Shown: piece by piece, positions 34,713-44,800 of the stretch | Layout: each line of letters begins with the position of its first letter | Numbering within the stretch: position 1 is the first letter of the stretch | NCBI GenBank assembly: GCA_052168355.1 | Contig: JBQLZQ010000056.1 | Span: 1-64,000, forward strand | Source: JBQLZQ01 sp052168355 | Lineage (GTDB): Bacteria; Pseudomonadota; Alphaproteobacteria; DSM-16000; Inquilinaceae | Length of the DNA: 64,000 nt | Direction of reading: 5' to 3' | The notes under the pieces: generated by a model | The model's database searches: none | Seen by the model: only the letters and a program-made list of their open reading frames with translations | Told to the model about the DNA's origin: nothing | Position numbers and translations under genes: made by a program

Positions 34713-35399
34713 TTGTCCGGCCTTGTCCTGGTGATCAACCCGAATTCCAACCCGGCCGTTACCCATGGCATGTCGGACGCGGTGGAGCCGTTGCGGCTGC
34801 CCGGCGGCCCGACCATCGAAACCATGACCATGGACGACGGTCCCTTCGGCATCGAAAGTCAGGCGGATGTCGACGCGGTTGCCATCCCGCTGCGCGATAT
34901 CGTGCGCGCGCGGCGCGACGCGGATGCCTTTGTCATCGCCTGCTTCTCCGACCCGGGTCTCGATGTCTGCCGCGAGGCGACGGACAAGCCCGTGCTGGGC
35001 ATCCGCGAATGCGCCGTCATGGCGGCACTGATGCAGGGCGACCGGTTCGGCGTCATCGCGCTGGGACCCGCCTCGATCAAACGCCAGGTCCGCGCCTTTC
35101 GGCAGATGGGCGTGGAGGCGCGCTGCGCCGGCTCAGAACCCTTGCACCTGTCCGTCGCCGCCGCCGAGGAGGAGGCGGCCTATCCGCGCATCCTGGAGGT
35201 CGGGCGCGACCTGGCGGCCAACGGCGCCGATACGATCATCCTAGGCTGCGCCGGCATGGCCCGGCATCAGGCCAGGTTGAGCGACGCCCTTGGCCTGCCG
35301 ATCATCGATCCCACCCAGGCCGCGACGGCCCATGCGCTCGGTCTCGTCCTCCTGTCCGGCCGGCGATCCGGCGAAAACGCGGCGCACGCGGCCGCCTGA
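34713..35399 (+). CDS. hyuE: Hydantoin racemase (Asp/Glu racemase family)
   Basis: A 228-residue cofactor-independent racemase. The two catalytic cysteines are Cys77 (ACFSDPG) and Cys179 (LGCAGM), and the N-terminus LVLVINPNSNPAVT is characteristic of hydantoin racemases. It probably interconverts L- and D-5-substituted hydantoins so the D-specific hydantoinase and carbamoylase can use both. It starts with TTG at 34713, as no ATG or GTG fits. It lies between hydA and the LysR gene. A broader aspartate/glutamate-type racemase activity is the alternative. Confidence 0.92.
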   Translation: MSGLVLVINPNSNPAVTHGMSDAVEPLRLPGGPTIETMTMDDGPFGIESQADVDAVAIPLRDIVRARRDADAFVIACFSDPGLDVCREATDKPVLGIRECAVMAALMQGDRFGVIALGPASIKRQVRAFRQMGVEARCAGSEPLHLSVAAAEEEAAYPRILEVGRDLAANGADTIILGCAGMARHQARLSDALGLPIIDPTQAATAHALGLVLLSGRRSGENAAHAAA

Positions 35400-35402
35400 T
35401 CG

Positions 35403-36329
35403 GTGAAGGTCGAACGGCGCAACGATCTGAGCCTGAGGCTGCTCGAGGTCTTCGGCGCCATGATGCGCCACCGCACCACCGTCGGCGCCGCCGAGCATCT
35501 GGGTATCTCGCAACCCGCCGTGTCGAACGCTATCAAGGCGCTGGAAAAGCAGCTTGGGTTCCCGCTGTTCGAGCGCATCAATCGCCGCCTCGTCCCCACC
35601 GAGGAAGCGCAGATCCTGCTGGCCGAGTCCGAGCCCGCCTTCGAGGTCTTGCGCAACATCGAGGCGGAAGTCCGCGATCTGCGCACCACGCGTGCCGGCC
35701 GCCTGCGCCTGAGCGCCACGCCGCCGCTGGGGCACACGCTGGTCCCCATCGCCCTCAAATCCTTTCTCGCCAAACGCCCGAAGGTCACCGTCCGCTACGA
35801 TGTCCGGCGGCTCGAAACGGTGGTGCAGGCGGTCGAAAGCGGGATTTCCGACATCGGCCTGATCCTGGGCCGCCCGGACGGAGAAGGCCTGGTCATCCGG
35901 CCGCTGGCCGAGGCCCAGATGGTCTGCGTGATGCCGGCCGGCCATGCGCTGGAGGCACGCGACACCGTGACTCCCGACGATCTGGCCGGGCAGGTCTTCA
36001 TCGGTCTGGAGACGACCATGGGCGCGGTGGTGGAGGCGGCGTTCGCCCGGCTGGGCGTGGCATACCGGCCGCGGGTCGTCGTGCGCTATTGCCATACCGC
36101 CTGCGTGCTGGCCGATGCCGGGGTCGGCGTGTCCATCGTCGACCCCTTCTCGGCCTATTTCTCCCGCGGCCTCGATATCGCCACCCGGCCGTTCCAGCCC
36201 CCCAGTTTTGCCCAGGCGGTGGTCATCAGCCGGCGGGACGCCAACCCCTCGAAACTGACGGCGGCCTTCGTCGAGCTGCTGGAAAGCACCATCGCGGCGC
36301 GCTTGCCCGACATGCCGCCGGTGGCGTGA
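35403..36329 (+). CDS. LysR-family transcriptional regulator
   Basis: A 308-residue LysR-type regulator at the 3' end of the hydantoin operon. The N-terminal helix-turn-helix reads TTVGAAEHLGISQPAVSNAIKALEKQLG (about 24-51), followed by the linker helix and the effector-binding domain (about 95-300). It starts with GTG, 4 bases after the racemase stop, so it is cotranscribed rather than divergent. It probably controls the operon from the inverted repeats near 27444-27498, in response to a hydantoin or amino acid; this is inferred from location. Confidence 0.93.
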   Translation: MKVERRNDLSLRLLEVFGAMMRHRTTVGAAEHLGISQPAVSNAIKALEKQLGFPLFERINRRLVPTEEAQILLAESEPAFEVLRNIEAEVRDLRTTRAGRLRLSATPPLGHTLVPIALKSFLAKRPKVTVRYDVRRLETVVQAVESGISDIGLILGRPDGEGLVIRPLAEAQMVCVMPAGHALEARDTVTPDDLAGQVFIGLETTMGAVVEAAFARLGVAYRPRVVVRYCHTACVLADAGVGVSIVDPFSAYFSRGLDIATRPFQPPSFAQAVVISRRDANPSKLTAAFVELLESTIAARLPDMPPVA

Positions 36330-36550
36330 CCACGAGGGTCAGGCGCCGAGAGTGGACGTCAATTCTTCCAGCCTCCGCGCCCTATCGTGCCGCGCCGAAA
36401 GCGGGTCCACGACGCCGCACGCCGCCCCTAACGCCGGACCATGGCAAGGACTATGGAAGTGGCAGGTTCGAACCGATAACGTCGTGATCCCGGGCGCCTG
36501 CCCTTGCCGGCGGTACCGGTTTCCCGGTCGAACGAACTGCAGGTGGCCCG

Positions 36551-37333
36551 ATGGACGGCGACGATCTTCTCTACGACATCCGCGGAACGACCGGGTGGAT
36601 CACCCTGAACCGGCCGCAGGCCCGCAACGCCTTGACCTTCGGCATGTACGATCGTCTGGGCGAGATCTGCCGGACAGTCTCCGCCGACGGATCGGTGCGA
36701 TGCCTGGTGATCACCGGCGCCGGCGACAAGGCCTTTGCGGCCGGCACCGACATGTCGCAGTTTCGCGGCTTTTCGACCGATCAGGACGCGCTGGATTACG
36801 AGCACAAGATGGATCTGGTCATGGGCGCGGTCGAAGCCTGCGCGGTGCCGACCGTGGCCGCCTTGTCGGGCGCGTGCACCGGCGGCGGCGGCGGTATCGC
36901 CGCGGCCTGCGATATCCGCATCGCCACCGCCGACCTGCGGTTCGGGTTCCCCATCGCGCGCACCCTGGGCAACTGCCTGTCGATCGCCAACCTTTCCCGG
37001 CTGTCGACCCTTATCGGCCCTGGCCGAACCAAGGAGATCATCTTCACCGCCCGCCTTATCGGCGCCGACGAAGCCAAGGGGTGCGGCCTGATTTCGGAAA
37101 TCCTGCCCGACCACGCGGCGCTGATCGCCCGCGCCGCGGCTCTGGCCGACCAGATCGCCGGCCACGCCCCGATCACCCTGGCGGCCACCAAGGAGGCCTT
37201 GCTGCGCCTGCGCGTCGACGGCGCCGGGGCGGAAGATCGCGACCTGGTGGTGAAGGCTTATATGAGCGAGGACTTCAAGGAAGGCATGGAAGCCTTCCTG
37301 GGCAAGCGTGCGCCCCGATGGAAAGGCCGGTAG
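36551..37333 (+). CDS. Enoyl-CoA hydratase/isomerase-family protein
   Basis: A 260-residue crotonase-fold protein. It opens with ITLNRPQARNALTFGMYDRL and has the first oxyanion-hole segment AFAAGTDMSQF and the second SGACTGGGGGIAAACDIRIA. The usual first catalytic Glu position of hydratases is not clearly present in the GGGG segment, so isomerase, CoA-hydrolase or dehalogenase-type chemistry is also possible. It stands alone after a 221-base gap and is convergent with an amidohydrolase; no CoA ligase or thiolase is near. Confidence 0.87.
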   Translation: MDGDDLLYDIRGTTGWITLNRPQARNALTFGMYDRLGEICRTVSADGSVRCLVITGAGDKAFAAGTDMSQFRGFSTDQDALDYEHKMDLVMGAVEACAVPTVAALSGACTGGGGGIAAACDIRIATADLRFGFPIARTLGNCLSIANLSRLSTLIGPGRTKEIIFTARLIGADEAKGCGLISEILPDHAALIARAAALADQIAGHAPITLAATKEALLRLRVDGAGAEDRDLVVKAYMSEDFKEGMEAFLGKRAPRWKGR

Positions 37334-37367
37334 CGCGCGTGATGCCAGCCACCGTCCGCCGCCGTCC

Positions 37368-38651
37368 CTACTCCGCCGCCGGACTCAACTCCCGCCCGAC
37401 GCGGATCGTGCGCGATTTTTTGTGGACCGCGCCGTCCTTCATGATCAGGACCAGACGCTCCTTGTCCTGGAGGATCGACACATCGTCGAGCGGGTTGCCG
37501 TCGACCAGCAAAAGATCGGCGAAATAGCCTTCGCGGATCTGCCCCAACTCGTCGCCCATCCCCATGATCTCGCCGCCGACCCGGGTGGCGCATTGCAGCG
37601 CTTCGGCCGGGGTGTAGCCGAACAGGGTGACGAAATGCTCGATGTCACGGGCGTTGGTCCCCTGCGGGGTCCAGGCAAAGCCGTAATCGCCGCCGATGAC
37701 GCAACGGATGCCGCGTTTGCGGACTTCGGCATAGGTCGCCTGGCTGCGCTCCAGGCAACTGAACATGCCGACCTGTTCAGCCACCTCTCGGGTGATCCCC
37801 CACGGCTCGGCTTCATGGATGGTGTTGTAGATCAGCCCGATCGCCGGCCCGACGAAGACACGGTCCTTGGCCGCCTCCAGCTTGTCGAGCGCGGCCTCGT
37901 CGGCCCACTCGCAATGATAGATCACGTCGACACCCGTATCCAACGCGCGGTGCACCGACTGCCCGGCGCGGGCGTGACAGGCGACACGCTTGCCGAAATC
38001 GTGGGCGGTCTCCACCGCCACGCGGCATTCGTCCACGGACATGACGGTCATCCCGCCCTTGGCGGGTTCGACAAAGTCGTCGCCGGAAATGTTGATCTTG
38101 ATGTTGTCGACGCCTTCGCGGATGCAGTAGCGCACCACCTTGCGAATTTCGTCCGGTCCGTCGACGGTGATGCCGAAGCTCGAGCGGCTCAGATGCGCGC
38201 GGTTCTCGTCGCCAAGCCCGCCGGTCACGGTGATTTCCGGCGACGACGCGCGGATGCGCGGTCCCTTCAGCCGCCCCGCGTCGATTTCGTTGCGGACCAC
38301 AAGATCAAGCCGCAGCTTGGCGCTGGCGGCGCTGTAGACCGAGGTAAACCCATGGTCGAGCAGCGTTTCGGCGTTGCGGAGGGTACCCAGCAGATGCTCC
38401 TCGACCGGAAGCTCCCCAAGCTGATGATTGGCCGACACGCCGACAAAGGACAAATGGGCATGTCCCTCGGTCAGTCCCGGCATCAGCGTCGCCCCGGCGG
38501 CGTCGATGATGGTGCAACCTTCCGCCGCCGGCCGGGCATCGCCCGTCGTCACGGCAGCGATCCGGTTGCCACGCACGAGCACGCTGCCCGGAAAGGGTTT
38601 GGCTCCACTGCCGTCCCAGATGGACGCGTTCTCGATCAGATGATCGGTCAT
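37368..38651 (-). CDS. Imidazolonepropionase-like metal-dependent amidohydrolase
   Basis: A 427-residue amidohydrolase of the imidazolonepropionase/prolidase-like group. ATG at 38651 has a GGGGAGGGA ribosome site just upstream. Metal motifs: EGHAHLSFVG early, KINISGDD with a conserved Lys, VACHARAGQSVHRAL and IYHCEWAD in the middle, and a late IGGDYGFAWTPQGTN with the catalytic Asp. The C-terminal IREGYFADLLLVDGNPLDD is typical. Related proteins hydrolyse dipeptides, organophosphates or cyclic amides. It stands alone, convergent with the enoyl-CoA hydratase-like gene; substrate unknown. Confidence 0.88.
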   Translation of the reverse strand: MTDHLIENASIWDGSGAKPFPGSVLVRGNRIAAVTTGDARPAAEGCTIIDAAGATLMPGLTEGHAHLSFVGVSANHQLGELPVEEHLLGTLRNAETLLDHGFTSVYSAASAKLRLDLVVRNEIDAGRLKGPRIRASSPEITVTGGLGDENRAHLSRSSFGITVDGPDEIRKVVRYCIREGVDNIKINISGDDFVEPAKGGMTVMSVDECRVAVETAHDFGKRVACHARAGQSVHRALDTGVDVIYHCEWADEAALDKLEAAKDRVFVGPAIGLIYNTIHEAEPWGITREVAEQVGMFSCLERSQATYAEVRKRGIRCVIGGDYGFAWTPQGTNARDIEHFVTLFGYTPAEALQCATRVGGEIMGMGDELGQIREGYFADLLLVDGNPLDDVSILQDKERLVLIMKDGAVHKKSRTIRVGRELSPAAE

Positions 38652-38796
38652 ATCGATCCCTCCCCACGCCGGGCCGGGACATTGCCGGCCGTTTTCATCC
38701 CTGCGGGCAAGGATCACACCTGTTTTGGCCGACGGCAAGCCGGTTCAGAAGACTTGCCGTCTGCCCATGCTATCGGAGCCTTGGGGGCGGCGCGGT

Positions 38797-40095
38797 TCAG
38801 CCTTCTCGGAAGGTGCGCGCGACCTGATCCGAGAGGGGCTGGATGAGGTAGGACAGGATCGAGCGGGCGCTGGTGTGGATGAAGGCTTCGACCGGCATCC
38901 CGGGAATCAGGGTCTTGCCGTTGAGCCTGGCGACCTCATCATCCGTCAGGGCCAGGCGCGCCCGATAATAGGACTGCCCGGTGGTCGGATCCTGCATCAG
39001 ATCGGCCGACACCGTGACGATCTGTGCCCGAAGCTCCGGCGTCGTGCGCTGATCGAACCCCGGAAACCGGACCATCGCCTCCTGAGCCGGCGCCAACTGG
39101 TCGATGTCGGTGGGCGCCACCTGCGCCTCGATCAGCAGCAGATCCTCCTGCGGCACGACGAGCATGAGGTCCTCCCCGGGCCCAACCACGCCGCCAAGCG
39201 TGTGGACCGCCAACTGCTGGACGAAGCCGGCCCGGGGCGACCTGATTTCGACCCGCCGCAGCTTTTCCTGCGCCGCGATCATTTCCTCGGTCAACCGTGC
39301 GATCTCGCTGCGCGAGACCTGCAGCTGCTCGACCACGTCCGCCCGCATGTCTTCGTCGATCTGGAGGATCTGGATCCGCCGCTCGGAAATCGCCTGCGCG
39401 GTCTGGGACATTTCGGAGATCAGTCCTCCCCGCTCGCCTTCCAGCCGCGCCATGTCGCGCTCAAGCGCGGTGACGCGGGATTTCTGAACCAGTCCCTTGG
39501 CGAGCAGTCCGGACACGTCCCGAAGCTCCTCGGCGACAAGTTCGATTTCCGTCGTCTTCGCGTCGCGCTGGGCCGCCAGCCCGCTGATCTGTTCATCGAA
39601 CCGTTTGATCTGCTCGGCCAGCTGGGCCTTGCGGCTGTCGCGCGATGTCAACCGCGCCGCGAGCAGGCTGCGCTGTCCGTCCAGCAGCGTGGCGATCTCG
39701 GGATCGTCCTGACGGTCCCTCAGCGCCGCCGGGACGATGAACGTCGACTGACCGTCGCGTTCGGCCCTGAGACGCGCTTCCTGAGCCTGCAGTTCCTGCA
39801 GCCGCGCCACGACGATCGCCAGGTTGGCCTGGGTCAGGGTGTCGTCAAGACGGACCAGCAGGTCGCCCGCCTGAACGGACTGCCCCTCGCGCACATAGAT
39901 CTGTTGAACGATTCCGCCCTCGAGATGTTGCACGCGCTTGACGTTGGTTTCCACCACGATGCTGCCCGGCGCGATAACCGCCCCGCTGATTTCGACCAGG
40001 GTGGCGGATGCGACGATCGCCCCGATGAGCAGCACGACGGCGCCAAGGGCCATCGTCATGTGACGGCGCAGACTCAACGTGTTCGACTTTTCCAT
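38797..40095 (-). CDS. Type I secretion periplasmic adaptor, HlyD family
   Basis: A 432-residue membrane-fusion protein linking the inner-membrane exporter to an outer-membrane channel. It has one N-terminal transmembrane helix (about 13-33), a lipoyl-like half-motif with VVETNVKRVQHLEGGIVQQIYVREG, a long coiled-coil hairpin (about 100-260, rich in Glu, Arg and Leu) and a C-terminal barrel ending GMPVEAFIHTSARS. These are PrtE/RsaE-type features. It follows the ATPase gene with a 1-base gap. No TolC-like gene is in the window, so the outer-membrane partner must be encoded elsewhere. Confidence 0.92.
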   Translation of the reverse strand: MEKSNTLSLRRHMTMALGAVVLLIGAIVASATLVEISGAVIAPGSIVVETNVKRVQHLEGGIVQQIYVREGQSVQAGDLLVRLDDTLTQANLAIVVARLQELQAQEARLRAERDGQSTFIVPAALRDRQDDPEIATLLDGQRSLLAARLTSRDSRKAQLAEQIKRFDEQISGLAAQRDAKTTEIELVAEELRDVSGLLAKGLVQKSRVTALERDMARLEGERGGLISEMSQTAQAISERRIQILQIDEDMRADVVEQLQVSRSEIARLTEEMIAAQEKLRRVEIRSPRAGFVQQLAVHTLGGVVGPGEDLMLVVPQEDLLLIEAQVAPTDIDQLAPAQEAMVRFPGFDQRTTPELRAQIVTVSADLMQDPTTGQSYYRARLALTDDEVARLNGKTLIPGMPVEAFIHTSARSILSYLIQPLSDQVARTFREG

Positions 40096-40096
40096 C

Positions 40097-41830
40097 TCAA
40101 TCCTCGTTCACGAGCCTGAGGCCCGCGCCTTGGCGGGCGTTGCGCGAAAGCACCTTCGCGAGCACTTCGTCCCGGGGGCCGTAGGCGCCCACCTGCCCAT
40201 CGGCGAGGAACAACAGCGTATCGACGGCGGCGATCGCGCTTGGCCTGTGGGCGATGACGATCACGGCGCATCCGTTCGACCGCAGGGTGCGCAGCGCGTC
40301 GGTCAATGCCGCCTCCCCCTCCGCGTCGAGGTTCGAGTTCGGCTCGTCCAGCACGACCAGGAACGGATCGCCGTAAAGCGCCCGGGCAAGCGCGATCCGC
40401 TGCCGCTGACCGCCCGACAGGATGGCTCCGCCTTCGCCGACCTGGGTATCGTACCCCTCGGGCATGCGGGCGATCAGCTCATGAGCATTGGCCAGATCCG
40501 CCGCCTTCATCACATCGGCCGTCGACCATTCCGGCTGAAAGCGCGCGATGTTTTCGGCGATGGTGCCGGCAAAAAGCTGCACGTCCTGCGGCAGATAGCC
40601 GATCGATTTTCCCAGCCGTTCGGCATCCCAATGATTGAGGTCCGACCCGTCGAGCCGGACGATACCCCGCGCCGCCGGCCATACGCCGACCAGGGCCCGA
40701 CCCAACGTGGACTTGCCCGACCCCGACGACCCAATAATGCCGAGCGCTTCGCCCGCCTTGAGCTGAAAGCTGACATTCTGCACGATCGGCGCGGTCAGCC
40801 CCGGCGCCGTCACGGACGCCCCGACCACGTCGATGCTGCGGGTCGGCAGGGGCAGTTCCAACTCCGGCGCCGCCTTGTCCAGACCGCCCAGAACCTGCCG
40901 CAGGCGCTTGAGTGCTTGGCGGGCGCCGACAAAGCCGCGCCACTGGCCGACCGCCTGCTCCACCGGCGCCACGGCGCGCGAGGTGATGATCGACGCCGCG
41001 ATCATGACGCCCGGCGTGATCGCGTCCTTCATGGCGAGATAGGCACCGATGCCCAGGATCGCCGACTGCAGCACGAACCGGAAGGTCTTGATTATCGCCC
41101 CGAGGACAGCGGCCCGATCGGCCGCCTTGCCCTGAAGCGTCAGGAAAAGCTCGTTTTCCGCCAGCCAGCGGGCCCGCAACCCGGTGACCATGCCCATGGC
41201 GGCCGCCGCTTCGGCATTGGCCCGAGCCCCTTCGACCAGGGCGTTGCGCTTCATCGACTGGGCCGACGCCTCGGCCATCGGCTTTCGCGCCAGCAATTCG
41301 TTCAGGCCGATCAGCACGCACATTACCAGCGCGCCCCCCAGGGCGACGAACCCCAGAACCGGATGAAAGAGGAAGATGACGGCCAGATAGACCGGCATCC
41401 AGGGCATGTCGAACAGAGCGGACGGTCCCGGACCCGACAGGAACTGGCGCACCGCGTCCAGATCGCGCATCGGCTCCAGCCGCTCGGCCCGTCTGCCGCC
41501 CAGCAACGGCAAGGTGACCGATTTCTCGAAGGTCACCCCCGACAGCTTTGTATCCAAACCCGCACCGATGCGAATGAGGATCCGGGTGCGCAACCCCTCC
41601 AGAAGCCCGAAGAAGGCGTAGAGACCGAGCACGATCCCCGAGAGCGCCACCAGGGTCGGCAACGATCGGCTGGTCAGCACCCGATCATAGATCTGCAGCA
41701 TGAACAACGGGCCGGTCAGCATCAGCGCGTTGATCACAAGACTGACCAGGCCGACACCCGTAAACGCCGCGCGGCAGGATTGAAGCGCGTCCGCGAGGAC
41801 GGGTTTCTTCGCCTTCATGAGACTGTTCAT
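40097..41830 (-). CDS. Type I secretion ABC exporter (permease-ATPase, PrtD-like)
   Basis: A 577-residue inner-membrane exporter energising secretion of RTX proteins. The N-terminal half has about six helices, with no peptidase domain (so it does not process leader peptides). The C-terminal ATPase has Walker A GSSGSGKST near 366-374, signature LSGGQRQRIALARAL and Walker B VVLDEPNSNLD followed by AEGE. The NSNLD form is diagnostic of PrtD/AprD/RsaD exporters. It lies 25 bases downstream of the giant RTX gene and is almost certainly its dedicated exporter. Confidence 0.93.
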   Translation of the reverse strand: MNSLMKAKKPVLADALQSCRAAFTGVGLVSLVINALMLTGPLFMLQIYDRVLTSRSLPTLVALSGIVLGLYAFFGLLEGLRTRILIRIGAGLDTKLSGVTFEKSVTLPLLGGRRAERLEPMRDLDAVRQFLSGPGPSALFDMPWMPVYLAVIFLFHPVLGFVALGGALVMCVLIGLNELLARKPMAEASAQSMKRNALVEGARANAEAAAAMGMVTGLRARWLAENELFLTLQGKAADRAAVLGAIIKTFRFVLQSAILGIGAYLAMKDAITPGVMIAASIITSRAVAPVEQAVGQWRGFVGARQALKRLRQVLGGLDKAAPELELPLPTRSIDVVGASVTAPGLTAPIVQNVSFQLKAGEALGIIGSSGSGKSTLGRALVGVWPAARGIVRLDGSDLNHWDAERLGKSIGYLPQDVQLFAGTIAENIARFQPEWSTADVMKAADLANAHELIARMPEGYDTQVGEGGAILSGGQRQRIALARALYGDPFLVVLDEPNSNLDAEGEAALTDALRTLRSNGCAVIVIAHRPSAIAAVDTLLFLADGQVGAYGPRDEVLAKVLSRNARQGAGLRLVNED

Positions 41831-41855
41831 CGCCGTTCAGACCCTCCCCCGCGGA

Positions 41856-44800
41856 TCACGCCAGGAACCGGAAATCGTCGGGTTGCAGGTCGTCCGGCTT
41901 GACGTCCTCCAGGAGGATGGAGTTCCGGTCATCGAAGGTGACCAGCGTGTCGGCCTCCGCTTCGGCGATCAGCGCCTCCAGTTCGGCGAAGGTCGTCACG
42001 CCGCGTCCGCCGATCTCGATGACGTCGCCAGCCTCGAAATCGGTGACCGTGTCGTGGCCGAAATCCTGGTTAAACACGAAGGTGTCCGCGTCCAGACCGC
42101 CGGTCAATTGATCGTCGTCGGCACCGCCGTTCAGGGTGTCCTCACCCGATCCGCCGTCGAGGGTGTCGTTGCCGGCACCGCCGTTGATCGTATCGTTCCC
42201 GGCCCCGCCGGCGAGATCGTCATCGAGATCGGTTCCATCCAGAACGTCGTTGCCGGAGGCATCCGCCGCAAAGCTGGCGAAGGCGAAGCTGGATGCCGCG
42301 GCGGCCGGAGGACTGCCGTACTCGATGACCAGCTTGGGCGCCTCGCCGGCCGTTCCGGCGGCCGCGGCCTCGCGTTCCGTGCCGTTGGTGCCGTTGGTCC
42401 GCTCGATGCGGAAACCAAGCGCGTCGCCGGAGCCGAGCCCGCCGCTCTGGATCAGGTCGTTGAGCAGGGCCGCCAGGTTCGGGGTCTGGTAGAACTGGCC
42501 GTCCTGCCAGGCCGGCAGGTTGTTCCAGGCCACCCCGTCGGACGTGGTGACGCCGCGTCCGGCAGCCTGCCCGCCCGTCGTGTAGGGCGAGGCGTCCAGG
42601 GAGTTTTCGAGGAAGATCTCAAGGTCCAGGGCCCCGCTCTTGTTCGAAAGCGCCTCGAACTCGAGATAGGCGTTGGTGATGACCGCCCCAGCCGGGATGC
42701 CATCGCCCGTGAAGCGGATGGACACTGACTGGCCGTTTTCGCCGAACTCCAGGGTCGGGCTGGTCAGGCTGCCGAGATGTTCGAGATCGTCGGAAGCGGT
42801 CTTGGCGGTCCACACCACCGAGCCGGAGGTGGTGGGATCGGCCACGATCAGGTCGAATTCGGCGGTGGCGACATTGGAGTCGTCGTCCTGGACCGAGATC
42901 GAAATCGTGTACGTACCGGGACCGGCGTTCGGCTTGCCCGAGAACGCCCCCGTCGTGGTGTTGAAGAACAGCCCCGGCGGCAGGGTCGGGGGCAGGAAGG
43001 AGAGCGGGTCCCCGTCCAGATCGTTGAAGGTCGACAACGGCACGACCAGGGTGAAATCGTCGTCCGGCGCGATCGACTGGTCGGCGATCGGATTGGCGAC
43101 GAACGGCACCGTGTCGCCGGTTGCGACAAACACCGAGTTGGAGCTGTTGGTGCTCGGCGCGCCGCCCTTGTAGAGCTCGAAATAGTCCACGTGGTAGCCC
43201 TGCGACCGGCCGGCGAAGGTGATGGTGTGGAACCCGGGCTCCAGATCGAAGACCGCCGGGAAGTTGGGATCCGTCGTCGCCACGCTGTCGATCGTACCCG
43301 AAAAGCCGAAGGCACCCGTGGCATTGCCGAACAGTTTGATAAAGCCACTGTTGGACACCGCGTTCGTGGTGTTGACCAACAGCGCTTCGGCGTCGTCGTT
43401 GATCTTGACCCAGATATCGTTGCGGGCGTCTCCGGGATCCGCGGTGTCGCGCGCGGACCGGACACGCAGGCTGTACTGGCCGCCTTCGCCCTCGGGAATG
43501 AAGATCTGGTATTCGAGGAAGCTGGCCGGGATGGGGGTCTGGGTGACCGCCGTGCTGCCGTTCTCCGACCCCCAGTAATAGTAGCCGGTGCCCTGGAAGT
43601 TGGACTGGTTGCCGCCCGTGTCCGCGGCGTCGGCATAGGTCCAGTTGCTGCCGGGATCGGTGCCGCCCGGGCCGTTGGGGTCCTCGAACTGCACCTTGAA
43701 CCGGGCGTTGTTGCCCGAACCGATGATCTCGAAGAAACCCGGCCCGGACGATCCGCCCGGATCGCCGACCACCGGCCCGCCCACATTCTCGAGATAGATT
43801 GGCCGGCTGACCGGTCCGATGGGCAGGTCGCTGTTGGACGGATCGATGACCGCCGCGGTAAAGGCGATCGGCAGGGTGTCGCTGCCGTTGAAGTCGTTTT
43901 CGCCCGATCCCGCATTATCGTCGTAGTCGAACAGGTTGGAGATGTCGATCGAGCCGCCGGCCGGAATGACCACGTCGAAGATCTGGAAATCGACCGCGTT
44001 GCTGGCCGGGAAGTCCGCCTGGGCGTCGGCAAGCCGCGCCGCCACCAGATCGGCGATGCCCGAACTGTCGTTTGTGACCGGATTGAAGCCCTTGGTCAGG
44101 ACCACCCGCACCGTGTCGCCGGCGTCGCCGGACACGATGACCGTCGGCAAGACAACGCCATAGGTTCCCGTTCCGCCGTCGCCGATCCCGTTCACGGTCA
44201 GCGACACCGTCTTTGGCGCCGGGCCCCCCTGGGTGGCCAGGGCGTGGGATCCCGCCTGGCTGTCGTCGCTGTGGATGTCGCCCGACGCCGTGGTGCCGTC
44301 GTCGAACAGGACGATGAACTTCGACCCGATCAGTTCGGCGCCCGACACGCCGCCGACATCCCATCCCAGGATGGCGCCCGTATCGACGCCGTCGGTGCCG
44401 CCCTTGGGCAGGCCGGCCAGCGAGTTGGGGTCCATATCGCCGGAGAACCCGACGATCTCGCCCTTCTGGAAGCCGCCGCTGTCGTTGGCGTTGAACTTTA
44501 CCAACGCGCCCTTGAACCCGCCGTTGCTGGTCAGACCCTGGCCTGTGGTGTTGGGAAGCGGATCGGCGCCGGGCAGGAAGTAGCCGGTGCCGGTGATGAA
44601 CCCGCCGGTACCGCCGTCCGTGTTGATAGCCCAGGCCTTGGCCGACGTATCGCCGCCCTGGCCGTTGGGATCGAACACGCTGTCGCCGTAGAGCGCGTCG
44701 CGCACGTCGATGAAGATGGCGGAGATCTTCTTGTCGCCGGTGTTCTCGACCTGGAACGAATTGGCGCCGAAGTTCGAGGATTCGACGTTGTTGTTGCCCT

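Noticed and set aside
36465..36474. GGTTCGAACC resembling a tRNA T-arm
   Set aside because: No acceptor stem, anticodon arm or D-arm can be folded at the proper distances; it is a simple palindrome in the gap before the enoyl-CoA hydratase gene.
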